A program made the translations under genes and the position numbers. DNA of 41,897 nucleotides, taken from contig NW_003123425.1 in NCBI RefSeq assembly GCF_000003605.2, positions 20,331 through 62,227 on the forward strand, written 5' to 3'. Shown in pieces: positions 1 to 11,750 of the stretch. The DNA comes from Saccoglossus kowalevskii. Taxonomy: Eukaryota > Hemichordata > Enteropneusta > Harrimaniidae. The notes under the pieces were generated by a model. The model worked only from the letters and a program-made list of their open reading frames with translations. It ran no database searches and was not told the origin of the DNA. Numbering within the stretch: position 1 is the stretch's first letter; every line of letters starts with the position of its first letter.

Positions 1-871
1 TTATCTAAAAGTAGTTGTTTATGATTATTTATACCATCAAGAAGATGCTTCAAAGTCTTGTATCTGAATAAAATGTGATTCCTTCAGTCTAGATGATTCC
101 CAGACATGGGAGAATAAAAAAAATTAAATCCTCTTTTTAAGGACTACGTATCTATACAAATTACATCTTCCGTAGAATCAATAGATCGCAGTATAATATT
201 TGTTATAACATAATTTAATACAACAATATATTTTTGGGCTTTGATGTAATAATGAAATTTCACTTAAAAAGAAAACAGCCGTAACTAATGTAATATGCAT
301 GCAAAATTCAGTTTTTATAGATGATGTAAAAGATTTGGGTTTGGCATAGATTTTAATTCATTGATGTTGTTTTCAAACTGGAATTTAGAAATTGATTTGA
401 TGAATATTATATTTTTTTTGGGTCTGTAATACTATCAGAAAGTGATAAAGAATTCCAACAAACATTTTCACAAAATTCATTGCTTATTTGGTATTTTGTT
501 ATTTTTACCTAATTCAATTATTCTAACTTCTAACCTATAACTAACTTCTAGTGTGAAAATTGATATTAATTGGATGTTTCTATTTTCTTCAACAAGTTAA
601 TTTCAATCACAACTTGTTAGCTGGATTAATGCAGGCGATATTAATGTGAGCATTTATCTGTAGAAACTTTGTGTCCGTGATGATTTCTCTCGGCATCATT
701 TACAGCATTTTTTATTGTTGTCTTTAAAGGCACTTATACCAAAGACAATTTTTAAATCTATATTTTTGAAAAAAAAGTACTCTACTTGGAACTATATGAT
801 TCCATATAGTTCCATGAGTTGTTTAAGTATGCAACAAAATTCTTGGTAACTATAGAGATATAAGTTGTTTC
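1..871. other. AT-rich non-coding stretch, nothing recognised
   Basis: No open reading frame of note, no RNA gene and no clear repeat family. It may be intron of the downstream AHR gene or intergenic DNA. Confidence 0.6.
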
Positions 872-1080
872 GTATACTACTGTAAAATGACTAATTTTCA
901 CTGGGTTTAAATTTCACTGATTTAGCATTTCAGGCATATTCAGTGGGTTTTAAATTCACGGTTTTAATGTGTTCTATGCTTAATTTTACATATTCACTGG
1001 GTTTTAATTTAGCGCATTTTCCAGTCAGCGAAATAAGCAAAATCAAAACCCAGTGAATAATTAATCCTTTTACAGTATAC
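872..1080 (+). mobile_element. MITE-like element, TACTGTA/TACAGTA family A
   Basis: The left end GTATACTACTGTAAAATGAC then TAATTTTCACTGGGTTT is inverted at the right end (AAACCCAGTGAATAATTAAT then CCTTTTACAGTATAC), giving imperfect terminal inverted repeats of about 36 bases. The interior repeats ATTCACTGGGTTTTAA. A relative lies at 14929-15124. It is non-coding; superfamily not determined, and a TA target duplication is plausible. Confidence 0.65.
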
Positions 1081-1454
1081 CAAGCTCCACTTTTCTGGAA
1101 CAATGTCTCGCATTAAGGCAGTCAGTTTATTTGTGTATTATGACCACAACAACACTGATCACTTTTGTGTTGGGAAGTGTTTCCAATAAAAGATGATTTT
1201 AGTGGAATTTCACTTTGACACTGGGGGGAGGATGCTGAACATAAAGCTATCAGACAGGACTTCAGCCTTGAACAATAATTCATTAAACACTACAACAACA
1301 CATGCCTAATGGATGGGGAGCCCCCTGAGAATTTGGGATGAACAAGTGAATTAGATGAGTGGATTGGGATTTAATATAAATCCAACATCATTTTGTATCC
1401 ATTAAGTAGTTTGTTTTAGATTTGGATTGGATCATAGACTGAACTGTTTAAGAC

Positions 1455-1600
1455 TTAAACCAGTCTAGACTGGTTTGGACCGGTATCTAGTTAGATTGAC
1501 AGTGTTACAAACTGGAATGAACTGGTTTGGGCTAGACTGGTCTGGACCAGTTTGGACTGGTTTGAACCAGTATCTACCTAGATTGATATAGTGATCTCAT
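1455..1600 (+). repeat. Degenerate ACTGGTTTGGACCAGT repeat
   Basis: Several copies of GACTGGTTTGGACC or GACCAGT, plus two copies of GGTATCTAG.TAGATTGA about 87 bases apart. The core is partly palindromic (ACTGGT...ACCAGT). Best read as an old minisatellite. Confidence 0.6.
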
Positions 1601-1630
1601 TGACTGTACTGGTCTATGACTTGTTTGAAG

Positions 1631-2929
1631 CAGCTAGTATTTACTGGTACATCAGGCACAGTCAAGGAGCAATGAGCAGAACGAGCAAATCATTCCCATA
1701 TTTCTTCTGTATCTGAAAAAAAAATTAACTTAACAAGTGAGTACTGTCTCTGCAGTAGATAGTTCACAAGTGTCTTTCTAGTCTGTCCACAACATTTTAA
1801 ACATGTCTCCATCCATATATCCCTGACCCACATGACTTTAATTGGCAGAAGTATCCCCTCCTTATTCTTTCTACGTAAATTTCCCCCTCTTCTAGTTTGT
1901 TTCTATAGCTACTGGACAGATTTCTCCCTTTTTTGAAAAATATTACCTCAAGCAAAAATTGTCCTGTGCTCGAAGATTCTTCCTTGCTCACAACAAATCT
2001 TAGGAGGTACATTTATTTTCAAACAAGGTGGCAAAAAACTAACCCACTGCTACAATTCGTATTACACTTTTATAATGCATTTTTCTATAATTTTTCTAAT
2101 CAATTTTCGATCAAATGGACACAATCTTCCATTGCCAACAGAAATTGATATGGGAAAAAAAATTATGCTTTTTTTCTTCTGTTTTGTAAAATATTACAAA
2201 ACTTGACTTCACAGGTGTGAGAAATCGCCAAACAAATTTCTTAATGAACGGCTCTGTCTGACCTCTCCTATTTGTAGAACTGTCAACTATACCGTCCAAT
2301 AAACACTTTTTACCTAATTATGATTTTTGAAAGAAAAAAAAAATCAATTACAGATGATATTATATCTATATGTGAAAAAAACAAACAAATGCAAGGTTGG
2401 GGAAATGTATATAAAACCTGAAGTTATACCCTATTTTGTGAATCGTTCACACGAGCCATTACAGTCCTACACTATGTATTCATGCAGGAATAAAAGGTTT
2501 ACGAAGGCTATAGTGATGGTGCGATTATCTCGTCAACCAAAGACGAACATGACAGACTTCCTGTATACATGGATCTTATACTCAAGGTTATTCCCTCTGT
2601 TAGGCCATCTATAATAAATATTATGCTTCTCACTAATATGCTAGATAACTGACCTTAGGCTATTGACTTTGATGTACGAAAACAGATTAGTGTTTAGATA
2701 CCATATTTGCTCTATTAGAAGTGTATCTACAATAAAAGTTCTTGTAAATTAAAGTTAATTTATTTTCTGTTAAATCATTGTGTCTTATTTTGACTGATGT
2801 AGTCTCGCATCTGTTGTTGACATTTAAGTGCATTCATTTTTAATAGAGCAAATTACATGCATGTTTGGATCAACTCATTAAAAACTAAGTATTATTTAAG
2901 TTTAAATTAGACAAACTGTTCTACACGGA
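1631..2929. other. Non-coding stretch, nothing recognised
   Basis: AT-rich, with short open frames only. The 95-codon + strand frame at 2327-2614 has no family resemblance that I can see and no supporting splice or codon evidence. Confidence 0.55.
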
Positions 2930-3150
2930 TACTATGGACATAACAAATCCATTCCCTTCTTTTTTAAATATTTATAAACTATAATGGCAGTTGCTTTCAA
3001 CCAGTCAATAAACAAGCACAGTGCATCACTTGAAAATGTTCCAATTTTATTCTGTCACCAACAATAAAAAATCTCTCGTTTCAGTTTGAATTCTGAAATT
3101 TATAAATATTTATAAAAATGAATGGAATGGGTTTGTTGTGTTGATAGTAA
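2930..3150. mobile_element. MITE-like element with ~45-bp terminal inverted repeats
   Basis: The left arm (2930-2980, ACTATGGACATAACAAATCC then ATTCCC...AAATATTTATAAA) is the inverted copy of the right arm (about 3098-3150, TTTATAAATATTTATAAAAA then TGAATGGAATGGGTTTGTTG...ATAGT). About 120 bases of unique, non-coding sequence lie between the arms. The arms match well apart from scattered differences. Confidence 0.65.
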
Positions 3151-6100
3151 ATCTTATTAAAAATAGTTAATGGATATAATAGTAGTAAGACTGTTCAGTT
3201 GAAACCATGGTTCCATGCATAAAAGTGGTACTATATATATAGCGTCATATAACTAATTATTTCATTGCAAATACTCGACTTTGCAATGTTCCACAACTGT
3301 CTATCATTGTTGAACACTATGGCCTGCGTATTTGTGTTCATTCCAGCAGATTATCATTAATTTTAATCTATTAATATTCCTCATAATCATAAACACTCTT
3401 TTAATTGAATTACTACCATTTCCAAACGTTTTTCGTACCCGCTGAATTATTAGCTTATTTAGATTCGTTGGATTGTGGCTATTCACAAGAACTCTCTGAA
3501 CAGTTCTTTTCACAAATTTCCTTGTTTGTCTGTGGCTTTCCTATCAAATTCTGTCTACTGCATTTCACCGTTTCTTTGTGTGAGTGTAATCACACTAAAA
3601 AAAAAAAAAAAAAAAATGCAGCGGTTTTAAAGATTGCCAACTGATTCATGGATGTTTGATTGGCAGGCATATTTGCTGGTAGAGTGTCGTCGCACCCTGA
3701 CAAATTAAAGTCTCTGTTCGTTTTACAATCCATCATGTTGCTCGTAACATTACGGCATTGATCAGCGACAATATCCCTCAGTATATGGCTTAAATAATTC
3801 ACACAGGATTGTGGAATCAAGTCAACCATCAACTTTTTTAGAATATTATGATTCACAATCATTAATCTCGTATTTGCCGTCTCCCATTGTTCATTTCTTT
3901 TTGATTACACATTTTTTTTATTCAACATATTTTTACCAGAACCAATCAATAGTGGAAGCGTATTTCCAATAGGAGTATCGCACATATATACCGAAAATTG
4001 CATTTATTGTACGCTCCACCACTGAAATGTAACATATTGTGGTCATAGAACTGTCTCTTATTTACATAAGCGCATACACTAGTTTCTATGTAGATGCACA
4101 ACTTAAAGTTGGGTTGAGTTGAGAGGGCAGCCAATTACAATATTACCTAAGCATTGAAGGAACAATGTAGAAAATAGATGAGTACACCAGGGCCAACTTA
4201 TTGGGCATTAGGGAAATTGAATCTGATCAGAGAATTTGACGAAAAGTTGACAACAAAAGTTGTAATTTTTAGCCAGGCTAAAAAAAAAAAAAAAAAAAAA
4301 AAATTTGCTTGTTTAATAAAGCAATGCATTTTGTGACAATAGGAGTGGAATTCATTCATAAAGCATGATTGAAAAAAACAAAACAAAAAGATAGTTAAAC
4401 AGGGCAGATGTCATCATGTGAAAAAAACCTACGTAAGAAAAACACAAAAAAATTGGTTGTATAGTTATAGTTATAGCTTAGATATAAAAGTGAGGGTTGG
4501 TGTATTTGTATACTAGGATACCAGCAAAATGTCAACACGATGACAAGCCAATGATATAGAGACATATAAAAATAGCTCGTCGTTTCAGGGCATGTTACAG
4601 CATTTTCAGGTCGTGACAATATAAATGTGAGTTATATATATACAGTACCAGTAGTAAAGCAAGGGGAGAGGGTGAGGGGAGTGAGGAGATTAATTACCGT
4701 GTAGTTTACCTGGCGTTTCATTTCTTTATATTTTCATAAAAGATCTTTTGTTGAGTATTTATCATTTACAAGATTATAGTGATTACATGCCTTTCTGACC
4801 CAAATAGTTAATTGGCTCAATATCAGGTCTTGTGACCCACCCACGAGTGAATCAAGATTTTGACACTGAGTACCACCCAAGATTGAAATATTTTTCATAC
4901 CATTTGAGAACATTTTTGGTACTTTGTGTCAAAATGTTTCGTACTTCCCAGCGAATATGAATACCGCACAGATAGAAGTGGGCGTATGTCTGGATCCAGC
5001 CCTGCCACCCACCGTTACTAACATGTGAAAAAATACTGAGCGATATACAATGCTTATTATTCGATGATTAACCTTCATATTTTGTTTTGTTTAAACTGTT
5101 GTAATATTAAATCAGATGATATCTGTTTTTTTCATATCATTTTTGAGCCTAAATATGAAGGTCAATGTAGAAAAAAATGACTCATCATCATATTGTCATT
5201 TATAGTCACCATTTCCAAATTCTTTTTATGTTTGGATTTAATTAGTAAGAATTTTGGAATTGATGAATTTTACTGAAGTTTTACAATTTTGTTGGTGTAA
5301 GTAACAGTGGAGAAAACAAACCAAATAGGGGACAGTTTGGTTGATCAACAAATATGGCAGTTGGGTAAAAATGACCCCCTAGCTTGGAAACCAAAAACTG
5401 CAATGATTTAGGAACCTTTTCCAGCTTAGGGGGCATTATACCTCTACCCTAAAAAAAAGGAATCATTTTAGTCAATATTGTAGTCACAACCAAAATTTAT
5501 ACTGTAAATCGCTTTTATTTTGTGAAAAACTAATTTTCACAAGTCACAGAAAATCACAAAATATTGTTGTGTTGACAATTTTTCTAGAGTCTTACAACCA
5601 TTATGTCAGTGACTTTTGCAAAATTTTGTCTTCATAAATACCATATAACCGTGATATCACAAAACGAATTTCAAAATAACAAAAATATTCCCCAATAAGA
5701 GAAAACTGCCATCTATTATGAAATGAACAAATCTAAGAAAAGACAACTTTACGGACAAATATTTTAAAATCACTACCGATATTTCAGACGTATATTTTTA
5801 CATAAACATTGATGTCAGCTTGCTTTAAGCCCATGGCCACATCAGATAATGAGTGAAGCATAAATAAAAAATAATTATGCAAAAATAAATAATTACCAGT
5901 AATTAGATTACCACTCGCAATACAAATAAAAAATAAAAATGCATGGAAAATTATTTAAATTTATTGAATTTTACGAAGGCATGATCTTTCTTAGTTGCAA
6001 TGTCCTATTGTAGTGCTCCTTTGTACATATTGTACATTGAATACTGATGGGCTGTGGGCTAGGAATTATGGGATGGCTGTTATATTTAAATGCTTAATAT

Positions 6101-6345
6101 TCACAGACAGTATTAAGTAGTTAATGTGTTCACTAACCACATAATGTAATTGTCACTCAAATACTTAATGGTTGTCACTGGTGGTTCATTGACATTTTTC
6201 AATAACAGAAATAATTGATGTTGAAGTATTTGTATATATCAAAACTACATCAGATGTTTTCTGGATGTGTGTATGTGTTTGTATGGCATAGCTGTATTGA
6301 TATTATCTATGAAATAGATGTAGATGTAATCGATAATTCTTATGG
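3151..6345. other. Non-coding stretch with poly-A runs and a small inverted repeat
   Basis: No gene is recognised. It contains poly-A runs at about 3597-3616 and 4280-4303 (24 A), and a small hairpin-capable pair at 4857-4874 (ATTTTGACACTGAGTACC) and 4918-4935. A segment at about 5500-5690, starting TACTGTAAATCGCTTTTATT, resembles decayed TACTGTA-family MITE sequence. Confidence 0.5.
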
Positions 6346-6575
6346 TCAGCAGTTGGTAGTCACTAGTCTGTTATTGGTACATGTACCTTTCATCGAGTAC
6401 TAGTTGGTAGTCACCAGTCTGTTATTGCAACATTTCATTGGTCACTAGTTGGTTGTCACTAGTCTGTTTTTGGCATCTTTCATTGGTCATTAGTTAGTAG
6501 TCACTAGTCTGTTAATGGTACCTTTTATTGGTCACCAGTTTGAAGTCACTAGTCACTGGTCTGCTAGTAGTTGAA
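6346..6575 (+). repeat. Tandem repeat, ~54-bp units (AGTTGGTAGTCACTAGTCTG core)
   Basis: About four imperfect units share AGTTGGTAGTCACTAGTCTG then TTATTGGTAC.TTTCATTGGTCAC. Units differ by substitutions and small length changes. It directly precedes the 20-bp minisatellite, so two unrelated tandem arrays sit almost back to back. Confidence 0.8.
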
Positions 6576-6599
6576 CTATGTTATATCTCTTTCAAATTC

Positions 6600-7440
6600 A
6601 ATATTGACCCTTGTATCTAGATATTGATCCTTGTATCCAAATATTGACCCTTGTATCCAAATATTGACCCTTGTATCCAAATGTTGACCCTTGTATCGAA
6701 ATGTTGACCCTTGTATCGAAATGTTGACCCTTGTATCGAAATGTTGACCCTTGTATCCAAATATTGACCCTTGTATCCAAATGTTGACCCTTGTATCCAA
6801 ATGTTAACTCTTGTATCCAAATATTGTTCTTGTATCCAAATGTTGACCCTTGTATCCAAATAATGACCCTTGTATCCAAATATTGACCATTGTATCCAAA
6901 TATTGAACCTTGTATCCAAATATTGACCCTTGTATCCAAATGTTGACCCTTGTATCCAAATATTGAACCTTGTATCCAAATATTGACCCTTGTATCCGAA
7001 TATTGACCCTTGTATCCAAATATTGTTCTTGTATCCAAATGTTGACCCTTGTATCCAAATAATGACCCTTGTATCCAAATATTGACCATTGTATCCAAAT
7101 ATTGAACCTTGTATCCAAATATTGACCCTTGTATCCAAATGTTGACCCTTGTATCCAAATATTGAACCTTGTATCCAAATATTGACCCTTGTATCCGAAT
7201 ATTGACCCTTGTATCCAAATATTGTTCTTGTATCCAAATGTTAACCCTTGTATCCAAATATTGACCCTTGTATCCAACTATTGACCCTTGTATCTAAATA
7301 TTGACTCTTGTATCCAGATATTGACCCTTGTATCAAATATTGACCCTTGTATCCAAATATTGACCCTTGTATCCAAATATTGACCCTTGTATCCAAATAT
7401 TGACCCTTGTATCCAAATATTGACATTTGTATCCAGATGT
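6600..7440 (+). repeat. 20-bp minisatellite (ATTGACCCTTGTATCCAAAT)n with 199-bp higher-order units
   Basis: About 42 copies of a 20-base unit. Within it, 6821-7019 and 7020-7218 are two copies of a 199-base block (nine 20-base units plus one 19-base unit) that I read as identical, with the same private variants in order (TTGTTC, TAATGACCC, TTGACCAT, TTGAACC, TATCCGAAT). A third block begins at 7219 and then diverges. On the minus strand three units make a 20-codon repeat without stops, giving long overlapping open frames of no coding significance. Confidence 0.97.
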
Positions 7441-9501
7441 AATTGTAATTGTCAATTGTCCCAATGCACTTTATTTGTAAACAACAGTGGTAAGTACTCA
7501 CACTACAGTTCTATTGAAATCATCGTTGTATCAAGTAGGTCATGCATTAAAGGTACTATCTGATGTCAATAATCAAATTCATTAAAGGTATGTAGTTCTA
7601 GGTACACAATTTACCATGCTTATATTTTTATCAAAATAATGAACATTAATAATAATACTTTCTTTGTAATCTTACTGAATTTGGCACTACCAATATTGCA
7701 ATCTGAACCATTATAATTGCTGATCTGCTTGTATTGGATGAGACTTCTTTGTCCTACTGCTAACAAGGTTCAACGCCCTTTCAATTTGTTTAAGATCATA
7801 TTGCTATTAAAATTAATATTTGACATCGAGCCACAGTGTAGACCACACATTAACAAAAGATGACATGCCCCACCACTAAAACAAATCCACTGATCAGCTG
7901 TTATACATGCATTAACACATGTCACTTGTTTAGATTGTACTTGGTTTCTGTGAACGTGTTTTCAATTGAGGAATTTACGCGGAGGACGCCCATATTGTGT
8001 GAACAGTAGCCACCCATGAAAAGCTGAACAAATAGCGTAGAACACTTGATAACTAATTTGTTGTTGAGGCGTTAATTGCTGACTTCAGTAAAAAAAATAG
8101 TTATCAAATATGGTTATTGTACGTCTTTACTGGACATCTGTTTTAAGTAGTTTGAATTGTTGCTGTCACTGATATTGTTTAGTTAACGGTGATGTCATCT
8201 ATTGTCACAGATGTCAATCATTCCACTGGCTACAGTGGCATATCCTTGACCTAGCTTCCACCCACATTCCAAGGTAATAGTGTTACTCACTCTTGTCCTT
8301 GTTACAAAATGGCCTATTTTTAAAAGCAATTATATGCATAATTTTCTTATCCAACTTTGATTTTGAATATTAATAAAAAAAATGCTGTGAACACCGTGAC
8401 AACCACTGAATAAAGAGAAAACTGTAAACAGGATTTTAATTATTCAAATGAAATGTTGATTTCCTGGGCAATTCCATTTTTGATAATCTGCCGCACGTTC
8501 AGTAAATGTACTGTATAAGCGGCTTTTCATTGAAGGAGAACGTGCATGTTCAGATGTTTTGGAATGCCGCAGTATCATCTTCTGCTTAAGATTTTTGGAA
8601 CTTTATCACTATGGAAACCAAATTTACGTATATATCTCTATAAAATGCTATTTTTTGTTGCGTCAGATGGTGAATGCTTGTTTGAAAATCGAAGCTTATT
8701 ATGTTTTAATTTTTGAAATAGACACTGGTCATTACCCTATATCTTTTGGTCAGGTAAAGTAATGACAGTACATACCAGATTATCTCTAATACCGTTAGCA
8801 GCACATACACATAGATAAATGTCAGAGTTGACTTTATAGTCAAAATAACTGTTATTGTTTTTCTGAATATGTATAATTGCAAAGCAGTACAAACTAGCTA
8901 ATTAGTTGCATTACCATAGAAACCATAGCTGGTAGTTAATTAGTACTAAATCCAAAATTAACAAAAAAATTATACAAAAATTTGGACAAGTTGTTGCACC
9001 AGAATTTCAGCAGAATTCGATCTTAAGTATCGGTGGAGGTAATATCAGTCATGTGACTTGCATATTTCCTGTGTGCTTTTCTGAGAAGGTCCTGCCTCCC
9101 TAGTATAGCACGTAGGTTTGTATTGATTGACAGAACGCCTTTGTTTATGCTTTACTCTCGTCAGATTGATGTTTTGTTTCCAGTTGAAGTTGTAATCCAC
9201 TAATGATATAGAAGTATAAAAGTACATTTCTTCTGAGATTAGTCTTTTAAAAAATGTTTGACGAGATGATGGTTGTTTTTCTGTTGCAGCTGCAAACTAC
9301 TTTTTAATGCTTTTTTAAATCTACAAATTTTGGTCAGTGAAAATTTCTAAAGTCGTAAGTAGACGTACATAGTGCTTTGTACGCGTAAATGCCGTATTAA
9401 CAGTTTATAAATGAATTGCATAATCTGATGAACACCAATCAGGAGTTGAATTAGTACCATTTGTACTTTTAATAAGTAACTGTTTAATTTATCAGAGACC
9501 A
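7441..9501. other. Non-coding stretch, nothing recognised
   Basis: AT-rich sequence with no gene, RNA gene or clear repeat. Open frames are under 70 codons and unlike any family I know. Confidence 0.55.
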
Positions 9502-9743
9502 TTAACCTTTTCACCACCAGGTCTCTCTTTTCATCACAAATTCACAAAATAGTTCCGTTTATAGTCTGCACTTTCCTTCAGAAGATTGGGACAAAAATAG
9601 CAAAATTTTTTGAGTAAAAACAGAAAATTGAATCAGTTTTGTCTGTTGGCTCCAAAATGAGGGTTCATTTCCAGAAATCTTGAAGAATATATGAAAAATT
9701 TGCAGAATAATTTAGGCAAAAAGTCTGGTGGTGTAAAGGTTAA
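9502..9743 (+). mobile_element. piggyBac-like MITE, copy 1
   Basis: A 242-base element begins TTAACCTTTTCACCACCAG and ends CTGGTGGTGTAAAGGTTAA. The terminal inverted repeat (CCTTTTCACCACCAG) is flanked by TTAA on both sides, the target site used by piggyBac transposons. Two further copies are at 29557-29791 and 31910-32125, and share internal blocks such as TTTTCATCACAA, CAGAAGATTGGGACAAAAAT and GTTGGCTCCAAAAT. It encodes no transposase, so it must have moved by enzyme supplied elsewhere. Confidence 0.78.
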
Positions 9744-11089
9744 AAGTGATTTATTGAATACCGTGTTTTCTCTATTAATATCGCATGCACATTATGCAAA
9801 TGAGGTCTTTCTTATGGTCATCAAAATAAGTCATATTTAAATAATCCTAGATCAAGAAACTGCAAAGTTGTTTATATAATGCTGAAAAAATAAATTCGCT
9901 GGACTCAGATTTCACAGTATGATTTCATCGTGACATTTATATGATTTCTCGTTCACAATTTTCGGTGCAGCCAGTTTACGAGTTGTTATTCGGAATGCAT
10001 TGATGGCTTGGTTCAATCACTCTGCGTGCCCCCAACTCTCCAACAGTTTACTAAGCGATACAGCTGGGTTTTTTTTTTTGTTTACAAGCAAAGAACTGAC
10101 TAATAACCCCCTGGATTTAGTGGTATTTGTAATGACTGTGTTAGGTTTATTTTTATACCAGTGTTGTATATCTCAGTAAAAATCGTGGCCTTATATCAAA
10201 TCAGTAAATTTTTTAAATTGTATATTTCGATTGTAAATTGTTACTGCATGATGTTAAGAAAATGGCCCAATAGCTTGGTAGCCATTTTGTTTATTACTTG
10301 GTGGCCTTATATGGTATATTGTTTGGGACACTTTCTAGCACAGTGATGTAGTTTCGTTTTCAAGTGAGTGGAAAAAATGGAAATGTAGGTGGTCCCAACA
10401 AAACTAAAAACCATGAAAAAAAAAAAAAAAAAAAAAAAAATAGCTGGTTTTTATTCAAAGTAGGTGGTCGTTTTACTAGCTCTTGTCTACTTTATATTCT
10501 GAACCCTTGACACTGAAGGGAGAAAAACACGTACTGCACATATCTACAGACAGAACGGATGGGAATTCGTTCATTATCAACTATTCTTAATAATACGATA
10601 TGATATTTGTTAATATCTTTCCGGACGATTAATTATTAAATAATCCAGATGTTGATTATTTATAAGTATGTCAGTTGTCCTACTTATTATGTTTGCCAGT
10701 TCTGTTATATTCAGAATGATATACCTATATGTTGAACAGTAGGTGAAACAAACATCAATCTACTCGGTTGTACATGTCTTAATATGAAAATCAACGGTTT
10801 TGTGTGTTATTAGGATTTCCTGGTTGCATTGTGTCATGTAAGAAAGCTTGCTCACTCTTGACAGTTGTCAAAAAAATAGATCCCTATTGTCACTGACAGT
10901 TGTACAAATCTTGCTTTATAGTTCATGTGTAGTCTTTGTTTGTCTTCACCAAATAACATCATGAATAAATTAATAATAACATGACATGATGATGACATTC
11001 CTATATAGCAATTATGAGTTTAAAAATTACAAATTTACCACTGTGTTTATATTACCATAGAACTGATAGAATACATTTTACAGAAAGTT
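9744..11089. other. Non-coding stretch with a 25-base poly-A
   Basis: No gene is recognised. A pure run of 25 A lies at 10416-10440. GTAGGTGGTC occurs on both sides of it (about 10386 and 10461), which may mark an old insertion. Confidence 0.5.
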
Positions 11090-11275
11090 CCATTTTCCAT
11101 GGAATGTTTACAATAGGTCCCATTTCTTTACATCTCCATTTCCGTGGAATCCTTATAAAAAGTCTAATTTCCCATATAAGGAATATAAAAAGTTTTATTT
11201 TTCATAAAATGCTAATAAAAAGATTAATTTCCCGTAGTATGCAAATTTCATTTTCTATGGGTTTATGTGATTCTT
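11090..11275 (+). repeat. Highly degenerate ~30-bp tandem repeat
   Basis: Successive units share ATAAAAAG(T/A)(C/T)TAATTTCCC.TA.AATGC. Divergence is high, so the repeat is old. The open frame at 11014-11280 on the + strand runs through it and is not taken as a gene. Confidence 0.5.
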
Positions 11276-11548
11276 TTTAATTCTGTCCTATAGAATTGAT
11301 ACTTGAGTGAAAATTTGTCAGGCTAACGTTTTTCCATAATGTGTACTCATATTCTGAACCAACTGTAACAGCCCCATGTCTCAAAGCTGAACAAAAATAA
11401 CAATTGTTTATAAAGTTTATGTCTGCGGTAGGCCAGTCGCATTCATGCAGAGAGCATTAGTTCAGGATTGTTGTTCAGTTGTATAAAATTACATTGACTG
11501 CATGGGAAACATGGAGAATTGTGGGTAGTACATGTAAAAAGACTCAAA

Positions 11549-11750
11549 TACTATAAAATACTTGATTTTAGCTGGAATTAATTTTCACTGAAAAGATTTA
11601 TGTATGTTTTGCGTGTATGGAATTTTCCTTTCACTGCTTTTTGATGAGTTGAATGTAAAATATAGGAAAAAAGGTATATTCATCGGATTTTATTTTGACT
11701 GAATCATCTCTTCATCAAAATAGCGAAAATAAAGTATTTTTAATACAGCA
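11549..11750 (-). mobile_element. MITE-like element, TACTGTA family B, copy 1
   Basis: Read on the minus strand it aligns along its length with 36826-37027. Shared blocks are AATACTTTATTTT, GATTCAG.(C/A)AAAAT, TATATTTTACATTCAACT, CAGTGAAA, AATTCCATACA and CTTTTCAG.(C/G)AAAATTAATT then CCAGC. Ends are imperfect inverted repeats. Non-coding. Confidence 0.7.

Noticed and set aside
2327-2614. 95-codon frame as a gene
   Set aside because: No family resemblance; it starts in an A-rich run and has composition expected of AT-rich DNA.
6576-7501. Five overlapping minus-strand open frames of 74 to 219 codons
   Set aside because: They are the 20-bp minisatellite read in different frames. No start context, domain or codon pattern supports a gene.
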